Source: Pimelobacter simplex
GTDB taxonomy: Bacteria; Actinomycetota; Actinomycetes; Propionibacteriales; Nocardioidaceae
Assembly: GCA_016803235.1 (NCBI GenBank)
Contig: JADCLI010000053.1
Coordinates: 1 to 33,570, forward strand
Direction of reading: 5' to 3'
Length of the DNA: 33,570 bases
In this document: positions 7,375 to 15,128 of the stretch, one piece after another
Layout of the letters: the number at the start of each line of letters is the position of its first letter
Numbering within the stretch: position 1 is the first letter of the stretch
The notes under the pieces: generated by a model
The model's database searches: none
What the model saw: only the letters and a program-made list of their open reading frames with translations
What the model was told of the DNA's origin: nothing
Translations under genes and position numbers: made by a program

Positions 7375-8154
7375 ATGCGCATCGTGACGTTCAACATCCT
7401 GGGCGGTCGCACCCAGCACGACGACGAGGTCGACGTGGCCGTGCTGCAGGACGCGATCCGCGACCTCGACCCCGACGTGCTGGCGCTGCAGGAGGTCGAC
7501 CACCTGCTCCACCGCTCGGGGAACGCCGACCTCACGGCACTCGCCGCGGAGGCGATGGGAGCGCCCCACCACCGGTTCGTGGCGGCCCTCGCGGGCAGCC
7601 CGGGAGCGACCTGGACGGCCGCCACCGGGGACGAGCAGCCGCACGACGCGGCGTACGGGATCGCGCTGCTGAGCCGCTTCCCCGTCGCCGGCTGGCAGGT
7701 GATACGGCTGCCGGCCGTCACGACGCCGGTGCCGATGTGGTTCGACGGACCGGCGCGACCGACCTGGGTGCGCGACGAGCCTCGGGTCGCGGTGACCGCC
7801 TCCGTCCAGGGACCGGCCGGGATCCTGACGGTCGCGACGACCCACCTGTCGTTCATCCGGTGGTGGAACGGCCTCCAGCTGCGTCGCCTGATGCGCTCCC
7901 TGTCGGGCGGTCCGCGACCCCTGGTGCTGACCGGCGACCTCAACATGGACGTCGGGCGCGCGGCGCGGATCACCGGCCTGCACCCGCTCGCCACCTGCCG
8001 CACCTTCCCGGCCGACCGGCCGGTCGAGCAGCTCGACCACGTGCTCGCCGACCCTGCCCTCCCGGCGGCCGCGGAGGCACGCCGGATGGAGCTCTCCGAC
8101 CACCGGGCGCTGGTCGTGGACCTGGACGTCGTGACGGCGCCGGTCAGGCGCTGA
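7375..8154 (+). CDS. Endonuclease/exonuclease/phosphatase family protein
   Basis: A 259-aa metal-dependent phosphoesterase of the DNase I-like fold. Motifs in order are RIVTFNILGGR, ALQEVD (metal-binding Glu), GDLNMD (catalytic Asp/Asn) and the C-terminal SDHRALVVDLD (catalytic His). No signal peptide or membrane segment is seen, so it probably acts in the cytosol; the substrate could be a nucleic acid, a phospholipid or a small phosphoester. The frame is open upstream, but the conserved domain starts at the ATG at 7375. A GGAGGTG sits directly against that start, which is unusually close; GTG 7372 is the only near alternative. It is divergent from the nucleotidyltransferase gene and its last 11 bases overlap the convergent amidohydrolase gene. 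Confidence 0.85.
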   Translation: MRIVTFNILGGRTQHDDEVDVAVLQDAIRDLDPDVLALQEVDHLLHRSGNADLTALAAEAMGAPHHRFVAALAGSPGATWTAATGDEQPHDAAYGIALLSRFPVAGWQVIRLPAVTTPVPMWFDGPARPTWVRDEPRVAVTASVQGPAGILTVATTHLSFIRWWNGLQLRRLMRSLSGGPRPLVLTGDLNMDVGRAARITGLHPLATCRTFPADRPVEQLDHVLADPALPAAAEARRMELSDHRALVVDLDVVTAPVRR

Positions 8155-9352
8155 GCCGCTCGCCGCGCAGCAGCACCCCGGCCGGGCGGCCCAGCGCCGT
8201 GGCGTCGACCGCCAGGTCGCCCTCCACGACGAGCAGGTCCGCCGCCAGACCGGGTCGCAGCGCGCCGGTCTCGGCCGCGAGCCCGCAGACCTCGGAAGCA
8301 CCGGACGTCCCCGCAGCCAGCGCCTCGGCGAGCGGCCACCCGGCGGTGACCAGGTCCAGCACCGCCCGCCAGGCGTTGCCGTGCGCCTTCATCGGCCCGG
8401 CCCCGGCATCGACACCCGGCACCACACGGACGCCGTGGTCGCGCATCCGGCCGGCGTCGACGTAGCGCTGGGCGAAGAAGCCCTCCACGTCGAGTCCCAC
8501 GCGGGCCATGATCTCGACGACCGCCGGCGGTGGCGCGGTCAACAGCGCGACCAGCACGGACCGGTCGTTGCCCATGGTCGGGTCGACCACGGTGCCCGCT
8601 GCGGCGGTGCGATCCAGCAGGTCGTCGGTGAGCACGGCACCCCCGGCGGTGATGCCCGTGAAGTGCTCGATGCCGTCCACGCCGGCCGCGAGCGCGACCT
8701 CGATCGCGACCGTCGAGTGCGCGTGGGCCAGCACCGGGAGGCCGAGGGCGTGAGCGGTCTCGACGACCAGCCGCATCGCCTCGACGGCGTACTGCGCACC
8801 GACCATGTCGCTGCCCGGCGTGAGGAAGCCGCCACCCGCCATCACCTTGACGACGTCGACGCCGCGATCGGCGTGCTCGCGGACCGCCGAGCGCAGCTCG
8901 TCGTCGGTCGCGGCCTCCCCGCCGAGGTAGTGGCAGTGGCCGCCCGGCGTCGTCAGCGGCGGCCCGGCCGCGACGACGCGCGGCTGCCCGGGGCCGGGCG
9001 CGTCCCGGAAGGGCAGCGTCCGGTAGCCGCGGTCACCCAGGTCGCGGACCGTCGTGACGCCGGCGGCGGCCTGGGCCGCCAGCGACCGGGCGACCTGGGC
9101 GTCGATCGCGTCGTCGTCCTGCTCCCCGACGCGTTCGAGCGCGCCGACGCTCCCGTCGGAGACCAGGTGGACGTGGGCGTCGACGAGGCCGGGCAGCAGG
9201 GTGCCGTCGTACGCCGCCACGGGGCAGTCGTGGGGCACGGCGACACCGGCCGGCTCGACGCCGACGATCCGGTCACCCTCGACCAGCACCGTCGCTCCCC
9301 CCGGCAGGAAGCGGTGGCCGTCGAAGGCGCGGGGCGCCCGCCAGGCGTGCAT
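8144..9352 (-). CDS. Amidohydrolase family protein (imidazolonepropionase/prolidase-like subgroup)
   Basis: The 402-aa product has the metal-dependent TIM-barrel amidohydrolase layout. PGLVDAHVHL supplies the first two metal His residues (60 and 62). VVKVMAGGG contains Lys169, likely carboxylated as the bridging ligand. LAHAHS (His210, His212), GIEHFTG (His230) and VPGVDAG (Asp315) complete the site. The small N- and C-terminal sandwich domain is present (VLVEGDRIVGVEP and GLAADLLVVEGDL). No secretion signal is seen. The start is the ATG at 9352, four bases after the phosphofructokinase stop, so the two form an operon. The true substrate, whether cyclic amide, dipeptide or other, cannot be read from sequence. 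Its 3' end overlaps the convergent phosphoesterase gene by 11 bases. Confidence 0.85.
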   Translation of the reverse strand: MHAWRAPRAFDGHRFLPGGATVLVEGDRIVGVEPAGVAVPHDCPVAAYDGTLLPGLVDAHVHLVSDGSVGALERVGEQDDDAIDAQVARSLAAQAAAGVTTVRDLGDRGYRTLPFRDAPGPGQPRVVAAGPPLTTPGGHCHYLGGEAATDDELRSAVREHADRGVDVVKVMAGGGFLTPGSDMVGAQYAVEAMRLVVETAHALGLPVLAHAHSTVAIEVALAAGVDGIEHFTGITAGGAVLTDDLLDRTAAAGTVVDPTMGNDRSVLVALLTAPPPAVVEIMARVGLDVEGFFAQRYVDAGRMRDHGVRVVPGVDAGAGPMKAHGNAWRAVLDLVTAGWPLAEALAAGTSGASEVCGLAAETGALRPGLAADLLVVEGDLAVDATALGRPAGVLLRGERLSA

Positions 9353-9356
9353 CCTG

Positions 9357-10385
9357 CTATCCGAAGAAGACCTGCGCCTCGGCGTACTCCGCCGCGCTGA
9401 CCAGCTTGAGCTCACCGGTGCCCTCGACCAGCGGCACCCGGACGATCGACGTACCACGCAGGGCCACCATCACACCGTACTCACCGTCGGCGACCGCGTC
9501 GATCGCCTGCAGACCGAACCGCGTCGCCAGCCAGCGGTCGAAGGCCGAGGGGGTGCCGCCGCGCTGGATGTGGCCGAGGACGACGGCGCGCGCCTCCTTG
9601 CCGGTGCGCTGCTCGATCTCGTGGGCGAGCCGGTCGCCGATGCCGCCGAGACGGACGTGCCCGAAGGCGTCCCTCTCCCCGCTGACCAGGGTCATGCCGG
9701 TGCCGTCGGCGGGCACGGCGCCCTCGGAGACCACGATGATCGGCGCGTACTCGCTGCGGAACCGGGTCTCGACGTGCGCGCAGACGGCCTCGATGTCGAA
9801 GGGCGCCTCGGGGATGAGGACGGCGCTCGCTCCCCCGGCGATGCCGGCGTGCAGGGCGATCCAGCCGGCGTGGCGGCCCATCACCTCGACGACGAGCACC
9901 CGGTGGTGCGACTCGGCGGTGGTGTGCAGCCGGTCGATCGCCTCGGTCGCGATGTTGACCGCCGTGTCGAAGCCGAAGGTGAAGTCGGTGCCGGACAGGT
10001 CGTTGTCGATCGTCTTCGGCACGCCGACCACGGCGACGCCGACGTCCGCCAGCCTCGTCGCGACACCTAGCGTGTCCTCGCCGCCGATCGCGACGAGGGC
10101 GTCGACGCCCGCCGCCGCGAGGTTGTCCTTGATCCGCTGGACGCCGTCGTCGATGGCGAACGGGTTGGTCCGCGACGAGCCCAGGATGGTGCCGCCACGG
10201 GGGAGGATGCCGCGGCACTGCTCGATCCCGAGCGGCATCGTCACGCCCTCGAGGGGGCCGCGCCAGCCGTCGCGGAAGCCGACGAACTCGAAGCCGTGGT
10301 CGTTCACCCCCTTGCGCACCACGGCCCGGATCACGGCGTTCAGGCCCGGACAGTCACCGCCACCGGTCAGCACTCCGACGCGCAT
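9357..10385 (-). CDS. pfkA: 6-phosphofructokinase with pyrophosphate-type active-site residues
   Basis: A 342-aa group III phosphofructokinase that phosphorylates fructose 6-phosphate in glycolysis. It shows LTGGGDCPGLNAVIR, GSSRTNPF, IGGEDTLG and VPKTIDNDLSGTDFTFGFDTA. By direct count the phosphate-donor positions are Asp104 (within GGEDT) and Lys124 (within PKTIDND). ATP-dependent enzymes carry Gly at both positions, whereas pyrophosphate-dependent enzymes such as that of Amycolatopsis methanolica carry Asp and Lys. The donor is therefore probably PPi, which would make the step reversible; this is inference from two residues. The start is ATG 10385, seven bases after a TACGTT box; the in-frame TTG at 10394 would lie within that box. 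The amidohydrolase gene follows after four bases. The symbol is generic; pfp would suit a PPi enzyme. Confidence 0.92.
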   Translation of the reverse strand: MRVGVLTGGGDCPGLNAVIRAVVRKGVNDHGFEFVGFRDGWRGPLEGVTMPLGIEQCRGILPRGGTILGSSRTNPFAIDDGVQRIKDNLAAAGVDALVAIGGEDTLGVATRLADVGVAVVGVPKTIDNDLSGTDFTFGFDTAVNIATEAIDRLHTTAESHHRVLVVEVMGRHAGWIALHAGIAGGASAVLIPEAPFDIEAVCAHVETRFRSEYAPIIVVSEGAVPADGTGMTLVSGERDAFGHVRLGGIGDRLAHEIEQRTGKEARAVVLGHIQRGGTPSAFDRWLATRFGLQAIDAVADGEYGVMVALRGTSIVRVPLVEGTGELKLVSAAEYAEAQVFFG

Positions 10386-10392
10386 GGCTCCC

Positions 10393-10398
10393 AACGTA
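10393..10398 (-). promoter_or_regulatory. -10 box of a leaderless promoter for phosphofructokinase
   Basis: TACGTT on the minus strand, seven bases before the ATG at 10385. It is back-to-back with the divergent DUF1028 promoter in a 47-base intergenic gap. Confidence 0.5.
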
Positions 10399-10420
10399 CG
10401 TCGGGTCTCTACGAGGTATC

Positions 10421-10426
10421 TAGGCT
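10421..10426 (+). promoter_or_regulatory. -10 box of a leaderless promoter for the DUF1028 gene
   Basis: TAGGCT is followed by exactly six bases and the ATG at 10433. No Shine-Dalgarno sequence is present. This is one of the cleanest leaderless starts in the window. Confidence 0.6.
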
Positions 10427-10432
10427 CTGGGC

Positions 10433-11251
10433 ATGACCTTCTCGATCGTGGCCCGGTCCGCCGACGGCGAGACCTGGGGCGTCGCCGTCGCCTCCAAGTT
10501 CCTGGCGGTCGGCTCCGCCGTCCCCGCGGCGGTCGCGGGCGTCGGGGCGCTCGCGACCCAGGCCGACGCCAACGTCGCCTACAAGGGCCTGGCTCTCTCC
10601 CACCTCGACGAGGGCGCCACCGCGCCGGTCGCGCTGCAGCGCCTGCTCGAGGAGGACGAGGGCCGCGCGCACCGCCAGGTCGGCATCGTCGACCTCGACG
10701 GCAACGCCGCCTCCCACACCGGCGCCGAGTGCATCCCGTGGGCCGGCGGCCGCACCGGCGACGGGTACGCCGTGCAGGGCAACTGCCTCGCCGGCGAGGA
10801 GGTCGTCGCCGCGATGGAGTCGGCCTGGCTGGAGAGCCCGACGGACGCGCCGCTCCAGGACCGCCTGATCGCCGCCCTCGCTGCCGGTGACGCCGCCGGA
10901 GGCGACCGCCGGGGACGGCAGTCCGCCGCGGTCCTCGTGGTCCGCGAGGGCGCGGGGTACGGCGGGCTCGACGACGTCGCGGTCGACCTCCGCGTCGACG
11001 ACCACGCCACCCCGATCGACGAGCTGGTCCGCCTCCTGGACCTGCACGACCTCTACCTCACCGCCTCGACCGAGGACGAGAAGGTCACCGTCGACGCCGC
11101 GCTGCGCGACGAGCTGGAGGCCTTCGCCGCCGCCGGCGGGCACCGCGACTTCCACACCTGGGTCGGCACCGAGAACTACGAGATGCGGGTCGCTCCCGAC
11201 CTGGGCTGGATCGACCGGCGAGTGCTGGGGATCGTGCGCGGGGACGGCTGA
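10433..11251 (+). CDS. DUF1028 family protein (Ntn-hydrolase-like)
   Basis: This 272-aa protein has the DUF1028 pattern: TFSIVARSADGETWGVAVASKFLAVGS at the N-terminus, GVGALATQADANVAYKGL, then HTGAECIPWAGGRTGDGYAVQGNCL, and GRQSAAVLVVREGAGYGG. The family has an Ntn-hydrolase-like fold. Members are often found beside amidohydrolase or peptidase genes, and their reaction is not established. A C-terminal region of about 70 residues (from PIDELVRLLDLH) extends past the core and may be the small helical tail seen in some members. It is divergent from the phosphofructokinase-amidohydrolase operon and probably leaderless. The function is not known to me. Confidence 0.88.
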   Translation: MTFSIVARSADGETWGVAVASKFLAVGSAVPAAVAGVGALATQADANVAYKGLALSHLDEGATAPVALQRLLEEDEGRAHRQVGIVDLDGNAASHTGAECIPWAGGRTGDGYAVQGNCLAGEEVVAAMESAWLESPTDAPLQDRLIAALAAGDAAGGDRRGRQSAAVLVVREGAGYGGLDDVAVDLRVDDHATPIDELVRLLDLHDLYLTASTEDEKVTVDAALRDELEAFAAAGGHRDFHTWVGTENYEMRVAPDLGWIDRRVLGIVRGDG

Positions 11252-11302
11252 GCTCGCTGCTGCATGGATCGCGTGCACCCAGGTGCTCTGGGGCTCGAGT
11301 GA

Positions 11303-12199
11303 TCAGCGAGCCCTGATCCTCTCCAGCGCGGCCTGCGCCGCATCCCGCTCGGCGGTGGCGGTCCGCAGGTCGGCACCGGTGGCGTCGCGCACCTCCTCGG
11401 CCTCGGCCAGCTCCTCCTCGAGCGCCTCGGCCTGCTCCTCGAGGTCGGCCAGCCGGCGGCGCAGCTCGTCGGTCTCGGCCTCCAGCTGCAGCGACCGGGC
11501 GGAGAGGCGCTCGACCTCACCGGAGGCGTCGTCGTGGGTGGCGCGGGCGGCGTCGTACTCCTCCTGCGCGGCGTCCAGCCGCTCCTCGGCTGCCGCGATC
11601 GCCTTGGCCGCCTTGTCCGGATCGGGTACGACGTGCAGGTCGGGCGGTCCCGGGCGCGGGGCCTCGCGCGGGGTGGCGCTGAAGCCGAGGGCCTCGGGGA
11701 CGGCGACGGCGCTCGCCAGGTCGTCGGCGTCCATCGGCTCGACGCCGGTGGTGTGCAGCGCGCTGACGAGCAGGCCGCTGCGGACCGCGCGGCCACACTC
11801 CGCGTCGACCATCGCGGCGGTCAGCGTGGCCTCGACCTGCTCGGCCACCGCCTCGGTGACGCGCAGCCCCTCCTCGGCGGCGATCCGGCGGGCCTGGGTG
11901 GTGACGGCAGCGGTGACCTGGCGGCGCTGCTTGGTCAGGGCGCGCAGCTCGCCGGCCGACATCGCCTGCTGGGCCTCGCGCAGCGCGGCCCCGACGCTGA
12001 GCACCTGGTCGACCTGGGCCGCCTCGCGGCGTACCAGCAGGTCGACGACCCAGGCGGCCGTGCTGGGCTTGCGCAGCGCCTTGACCTGCGCCGCCAGCGG
12101 CGTCCCCTTGAGCTCCTTGGCCCGGGCGTCGCGGGTGGGCGTGAACTCCCTCAGCGGCAGGGCGTAGAGCTCGTCGGCGATCTCCAGCAGGTCAGCCAC
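11303..12199 (-). CDS. Conserved actinobacterial coiled-coil protein of unknown function
   Basis: A 298-aa protein with no enzymatic motif I recognise. The N-terminal 70 residues (YALPLREFTPTRDARAKELK, then RKPSTAAWVVDLLVRR) look conserved and basic. From about residue 195 to the end there is a long heptad-like Glu/Ala/Leu/Arg stretch that should form a coiled coil. No signal peptide or membrane segment is seen. The N-terminal part resembles hypothetical proteins common in Nocardioides-type genomes. The GTG at 12199 follows the TetR stop by 18 bases and has a GGAAG ribosome-binding sequence. It is therefore the last gene of the response regulator-TetR transcript and converges on the DUF1028 gene. 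A scaffolding or DNA-associated role is possible but unsupported. Confidence 0.7.
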   Translation of the reverse strand: MADLLEIADELYALPLREFTPTRDARAKELKGTPLAAQVKALRKPSTAAWVVDLLVRREAAQVDQVLSVGAALREAQQAMSAGELRALTKQRRQVTAAVTTQARRIAAEEGLRVTEAVAEQVEATLTAAMVDAECGRAVRSGLLVSALHTTGVEPMDADDLASAVAVPEALGFSATPREAPRPGPPDLHVVPDPDKAAKAIAAAEERLDAAQEEYDAARATHDDASGEVERLSARSLQLEAETDELRRRLADLEEQAEALEEELAEAEEVRDATGADLRTATAERDAAQAALERIRAR

Positions 12200-12217
12200 G
12201 ATCGGAGTCTTCCAGAG

Positions 12218-12820
12218 TCATCGCAGCCCGGCTCCGATCATCGCGACGGTCAGGTCGACGAGGTCCTCCCGGTCGACGCCGTCGGGACGGGCGAGCGCGA
12301 TCCGCAGGCACGTGGAGACGAGCACGCCCATCAGCATGAAGACGACGGCCTCGAGCTGCTCGGGAGCGAGGTCGGGACGGTGTCGGCGCGGCAGCAGCGA
12401 GGCCAGTCGGTGCAGGTCGGCCTCGATCTCGGGGAGCACGTTGGCGTTGCTGCCGGCCGGGGTCTGGTTGACCATCGCGGTGATCACGCCGCGGTGCCGC
12501 TCGAAGCCGTCGACGAGGGTGACCACGACCATCCGCAGGGCGGCGTCGAGGTCGAGCTCGAGGGCGTCGACCACGCTGACCATGAGGTCGTCGCTGATCG
12601 CGTGCACCGCCTCCTCGCGCAGCACGGCGAGCAGCTCGGTGCGGTCGTTGAAGTAGCGGTAGAATGTCCCGCTGCTGACATGTGCGTCGCGGATCACCGC
12701 CGAGGTGGTCAACCGGTCCAGTCCGTCGCGGTCCAGGATCCGCACCGCCGTGTCGAGCAGCAGCCGGCGGGTCTGCACGGCACGGTCCTGCCGCGGCCGG
12801 GCCCGCTGTCGCTCCGCCAC
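12218..12820 (-). CDS. TetR/AcrR family transcriptional regulator
   Basis: The product is 200 aa. Its N-terminal helix-turn-helix reads TRRLLLDTAVRILDRDG, then TTSAVIRDAHVSSGTFYRYF, the typical TetR recognition helix. The remaining 140 residues form the variable helical ligand-binding and dimerisation domain; the ligand cannot be inferred. The GTG at 12820 is six bases after the response regulator stop, so the two are co-transcribed. The segment MVNQTPAGSNANVLPEIEADL fits the central helices of fatty acid- or acyl-responsive members, but this is weak. The target operator was not identified. Confidence 0.9.
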   Translation of the reverse strand: MAERQRARPRQDRAVQTRRLLLDTAVRILDRDGLDRLTTSAVIRDAHVSSGTFYRYFNDRTELLAVLREEAVHAISDDLMVSVVDALELDLDAALRMVVVTLVDGFERHRGVITAMVNQTPAGSNANVLPEIEADLHRLASLLPRRHRPDLAPEQLEAVVFMLMGVLVSTCLRIALARPDGVDREDLVDLTVAMIGAGLR

Positions 12821-12826
12821 CGGTGG

Positions 12827-13480
12827 TCAGGCCTCGTCGACGTCGAGACCCTGCTCGATGACGTACCGGGTCAGCTCGACCCGGTTGTGCATCTGCAGCT
12901 TGCGCAAGGTGTTCTGCACGTGGTTCTGCACGGTGCGGTGCGCGATCACCAACCGCTCGGCGATGTCCTTGTACGACATCCCCTTGGCGACCATCCGCAG
13001 GATCTCGGTCTCGCGGTCGGTGAGCCGCTCGCCGGGTGGCATGGCCGGCTCGTTGATCCGCCGGAACTCCCCGAGGACCAGCGCCGCGAGGCCGGGCGTG
13101 AAGACGGTGTCGCCCGCCGCGACCCGGCGTACGGCGCTCAGCAGCTCCTCGCGGGAGGCGGACTTGACGAGGTAGCCGGTCGCGCCTGCCTTGACCGCGG
13201 CGAGCACGTCGTCCTGCTCGCCGGAGGCCGACAGGATGAGCACCCGCGAGGACGGCTCGGCACCCAGCACCTGCGCGGTGACCTCGACGCCGCTGGGGCC
13301 GGGGATCTGCAGGTCGAGGACGACCACGCGCGGCCGCGTCGCGAGGAAGCGGGCGATCGCCTCGTCGCCCGTCGCCGCCACGGCGACCACGTCGAAGCCG
13401 GCGGCCTGGAGGTCGCGCTCGACGGCGTCGCGCCACATCGGGTGATCGTCGACGACCATCACCCGGATCGGGTCCGTCAT
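12827..13480 (-). CDS. NarL/LuxR-family response regulator
   Basis: The product is 217 aa. An N-terminal receiver domain has acidic Asp11-Asp12, phospho-acceptor Asp56 (VVLDLQIPG) and Lys106. A C-terminal LuxR-type helix-turn-helix reads LTDRETEILRMVAKGMSYKDIAERL, then HRTVQNHVQNTLRKL. It should be phosphorylated by the kinase at 14005-15117, which lies upstream in the same run with a flavin reductase-like gene between them. The ATG at 13480 has a TAGGGT box seven bases upstream, so it may also be transcribed alone from a leaderless promoter. A 6-bp palindrome (13495-13508) lies just upstream of that box and is a candidate operator. Confidence 0.92.
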   Translation of the reverse strand: MTDPIRVMVVDDHPMWRDAVERDLQAAGFDVVAVAATGDEAIARFLATRPRVVVLDLQIPGPSGVEVTAQVLGAEPSSRVLILSASGEQDDVLAAVKAGATGYLVKSASREELLSAVRRVAAGDTVFTPGLAALVLGEFRRINEPAMPPGERLTDRETEILRMVAKGMSYKDIAERLVIAHRTVQNHVQNTLRKLQMHNRVELTRYVIEQGLDVDEA

Positions 13481-13487
13481 GGGCAGG

Positions 13488-13493
13488 ACCCTA
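13488..13493 (-). promoter_or_regulatory. -10 box of an internal leaderless promoter for the response regulator
   Basis: TAGGGT on the minus strand, seven bases before the ATG at 13480. It lies in the 21-base gap between the flavin reductase-like gene and the regulator. Confidence 0.5.
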
Positions 13494-13494
13494 G

Positions 13495-13508
13495 CCCGTG
13501 CTCACGGG
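13495..13508. promoter_or_regulatory. Palindrome upstream of the response regulator promoter
   Basis: CCCGTG, two bases, CACGGG: a perfect 6-bp dyad beginning two bases upstream of the TAGGGT box. It contains the flavin reductase stop codon. It could be an operator for autoregulation or a minimal RNA hairpin. Confidence 0.35.
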
Positions 13509-14008
13509 ACGCGCAGGAAGCGGCCGCGCCGGTGCAGCAGCGGGTCGTCGTCGTCCCCGACCACGACGCGCTCGAGCACCGCGGTCACCTCGACCGACCA
13601 GCCGACCTCCCGCTCCGCTGCGAGCCGGACGCCGGCCCAGGTGGTCGCGGACGCGAGCCGTGGGCCGTGGTGCTCCGCGACGAACGGGGCCTGGCGGAAC
13701 GGGCCGCCGGGGGCGGGCGCCGTGCCGGCGAAGGCCTCGGCGAGCTGGCGGTCGGCCCAGGCCAACAGCTGCACGACGCCGTGCCCGGAGGTGCGCAGCG
13801 CCTCCAGCAGGTCGGAGTCGGGGTCGAGCAGCGCCAGGACCGACGGCTCGGGGCCGAGCGCGACCATCAGCGAGGTGACGGTGAGGCCGGCCCGGTCGTG
13901 CTCGTCGCCCGCGGTCCACAGCGTCACGGCGCCGCCGACCCGGCCGCGGAACCGCCGTGCCGGGTCCGGATCGGCGTCCGCGAAGGGGTGCGTGCTGTGG
14001 ATGGTCAC
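13502..14008 (-). CDS. Flavin reductase-like FMN-binding split-barrel protein
   Basis: This 168-aa protein has the flavin reductase/FMN-binding split-barrel layout: FRGRVGGAVTLWTAG, then GLTVTSLMVALGPEPSVLALLDPDSDL (FMN phosphate and isoalloxazine contacts lie here in the family), and a C-terminal HRRGRFLRV. It may reduce FMN with NAD(P)H or simply bind FMN. The GTG at 14008 overlaps the sensor kinase stop as GTGA, so it is translationally coupled to the kinase. The longer in-frame start at 14044 would lie inside the kinase gene. A flavoprotein between a kinase and its regulator suggests redox or flavin-linked signalling, or an enzyme controlled by the pair; this is inference. Confidence 0.75.
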   Translation of the reverse strand: MTIHSTHPFADADPDPARRFRGRVGGAVTLWTAGDEHDRAGLTVTSLMVALGPEPSVLALLDPDSDLLEALRTSGHGVVQLLAWADRQLAEAFAGTAPAPGGPFRQAPFVAEHHGPRLASATTWAGVRLAAEREVGWSVEVTAVLERVVVGDDDDPLLHRRGRFLRVP

Positions 14009-15117
14009 GGCTGGTCCTTCCGGCGCGGTACGACGAACGTCCACTCGGTCCCGTAGCTGCCGGTGTCGAGCGTGGCGGTCCCGCCGAGGTCACGGACCCG
14101 CCCGCGGATCGACTCGACGACACCGAGCCGGCCCTCCTGCTCGGCCGCCGCCAGCCGGCCGTCCGCGATGCCGGGCCCCTCGTCGCGCACGCTGACCTCG
14201 ACCCGGTCGCCGAGGTCCTCGACGAGCACCCAGGCACGCGCGTCCGGACCGACGTGGCGATCGACGTTGTCGAGGCAGGCGCGGACCACGGCGGCCAGCT
14301 CGGTGACCGTGTGCGCGGGCAGCTCGATGGCTCCGGCCGGCAGGCCGACCTCGGTGCCGGGCCGGGCGCCCATCGCGCCCAGCGCCCGGGCGAGGTCGGC
14401 GTGCCCGACCAGTGCCTGCGGCAACACCGTGAGCGCGTCCTGTGAGCGGATCAGCGTCCGCAGCGCCTGTTCCTGGGCTCCGGCCGCACGGCCGAGCTCG
14501 CCGCCCTGGCGCTGGACGAGGGCGAGCACCTGCAGCACTCCGTCGTGGACGGCGCGGGCGAGCCGGGCGCGCTCGGCGGCCGCGGCCGCCTCGCGCTGGG
14601 CCAGGTCGCGCTCGGCCGCCATCGACTTGAGCGACTCGCAGACGAAGCCGACCATCGAGCCGCCGAGCAGCATGAGGAAGACGTTGCCCCAGTCCTTCTG
14701 GGCGACGTGCGAGCGGGTGAGCAGGTCGACGGCGCCGAGCAGCACGGCCGCGAGCGTGCCGCCCCGCCACCCGTAGCGCACCGCCCACGCCAGTAGGGCA
14801 CCGACGATCCAGTAGCCCGGGATGGTGGCCTGGAACCACGGTCCCTTGGCGACGGGCGTGGCGAGGAGCAGGGCGACGGCCAGGAGGAGGTCGACCAGCA
14901 GCACCGCGGGGAGCCGACGCTCGGGGGCGGCGTACACGACGATCCCGGCCGGGGTCGCGAGCACCATCACCGCCACGCACACCCAGCCGAGGACGGGGTG
15001 GTCGAAGTTGTTGCGATAGGCGTTGAGGACGACCGTGTAGCCGAGGACCACGACCCGCAGCACCGCCAGGGCCCGGAACATCCGGTCCTCGACGGCGAGG
15101 GCCGCCCGCGTGGTCAT
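14005..15117 (-). CDS. Membrane sensor histidine kinase (HisKA_3/NarX-type)
   Basis: A 370-aa two-component kinase. About five hydrophobic segments span residues 15-160. A short coiled linker (SMAAERDLAQREAAAAAERAR) leads to the phospho-acceptor motif ARAVHDGVLQVLAL with His191. The catalytic domain has an N-box-like ACLDNVDRHVG and the ATP motif VRDEGPGIADGRL, and ends with GTATLDTGSYGTEWTF. The sensing part is membrane-embedded without a large extracytoplasmic domain. The ATG at 15117 is 11 bases after the acyltransferase stop, and the flavin reductase-like gene overlaps the kinase 3' end. Its partner is the regulator at 12827-13480. The signal is unknown. Confidence 0.9.
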   Translation of the reverse strand: MTTRAALAVEDRMFRALAVLRVVVLGYTVVLNAYRNNFDHPVLGWVCVAVMVLATPAGIVVYAAPERRLPAVLLVDLLLAVALLLATPVAKGPWFQATIPGYWIVGALLAWAVRYGWRGGTLAAVLLGAVDLLTRSHVAQKDWGNVFLMLLGGSMVGFVCESLKSMAAERDLAQREAAAAAERARLARAVHDGVLQVLALVQRQGGELGRAAGAQEQALRTLIRSQDALTVLPQALVGHADLARALGAMGARPGTEVGLPAGAIELPAHTVTELAAVVRACLDNVDRHVGPDARAWVLVEDLGDRVEVSVRDEGPGIADGRLAAAEQEGRLGVVESIRGRVRDLGGTATLDTGSYGTEWTFVVPRRKDQP

Positions 15118-15128
15118 GCCCGGGTCGG

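Noticed and set aside
11252..11311. GCTCGCTG and CAGCGAGC as a terminator between the DUF1028 and coiled-coil genes
   Set aside because: The 8-base arms are 44 bases apart, with no T-run; too weak to call.
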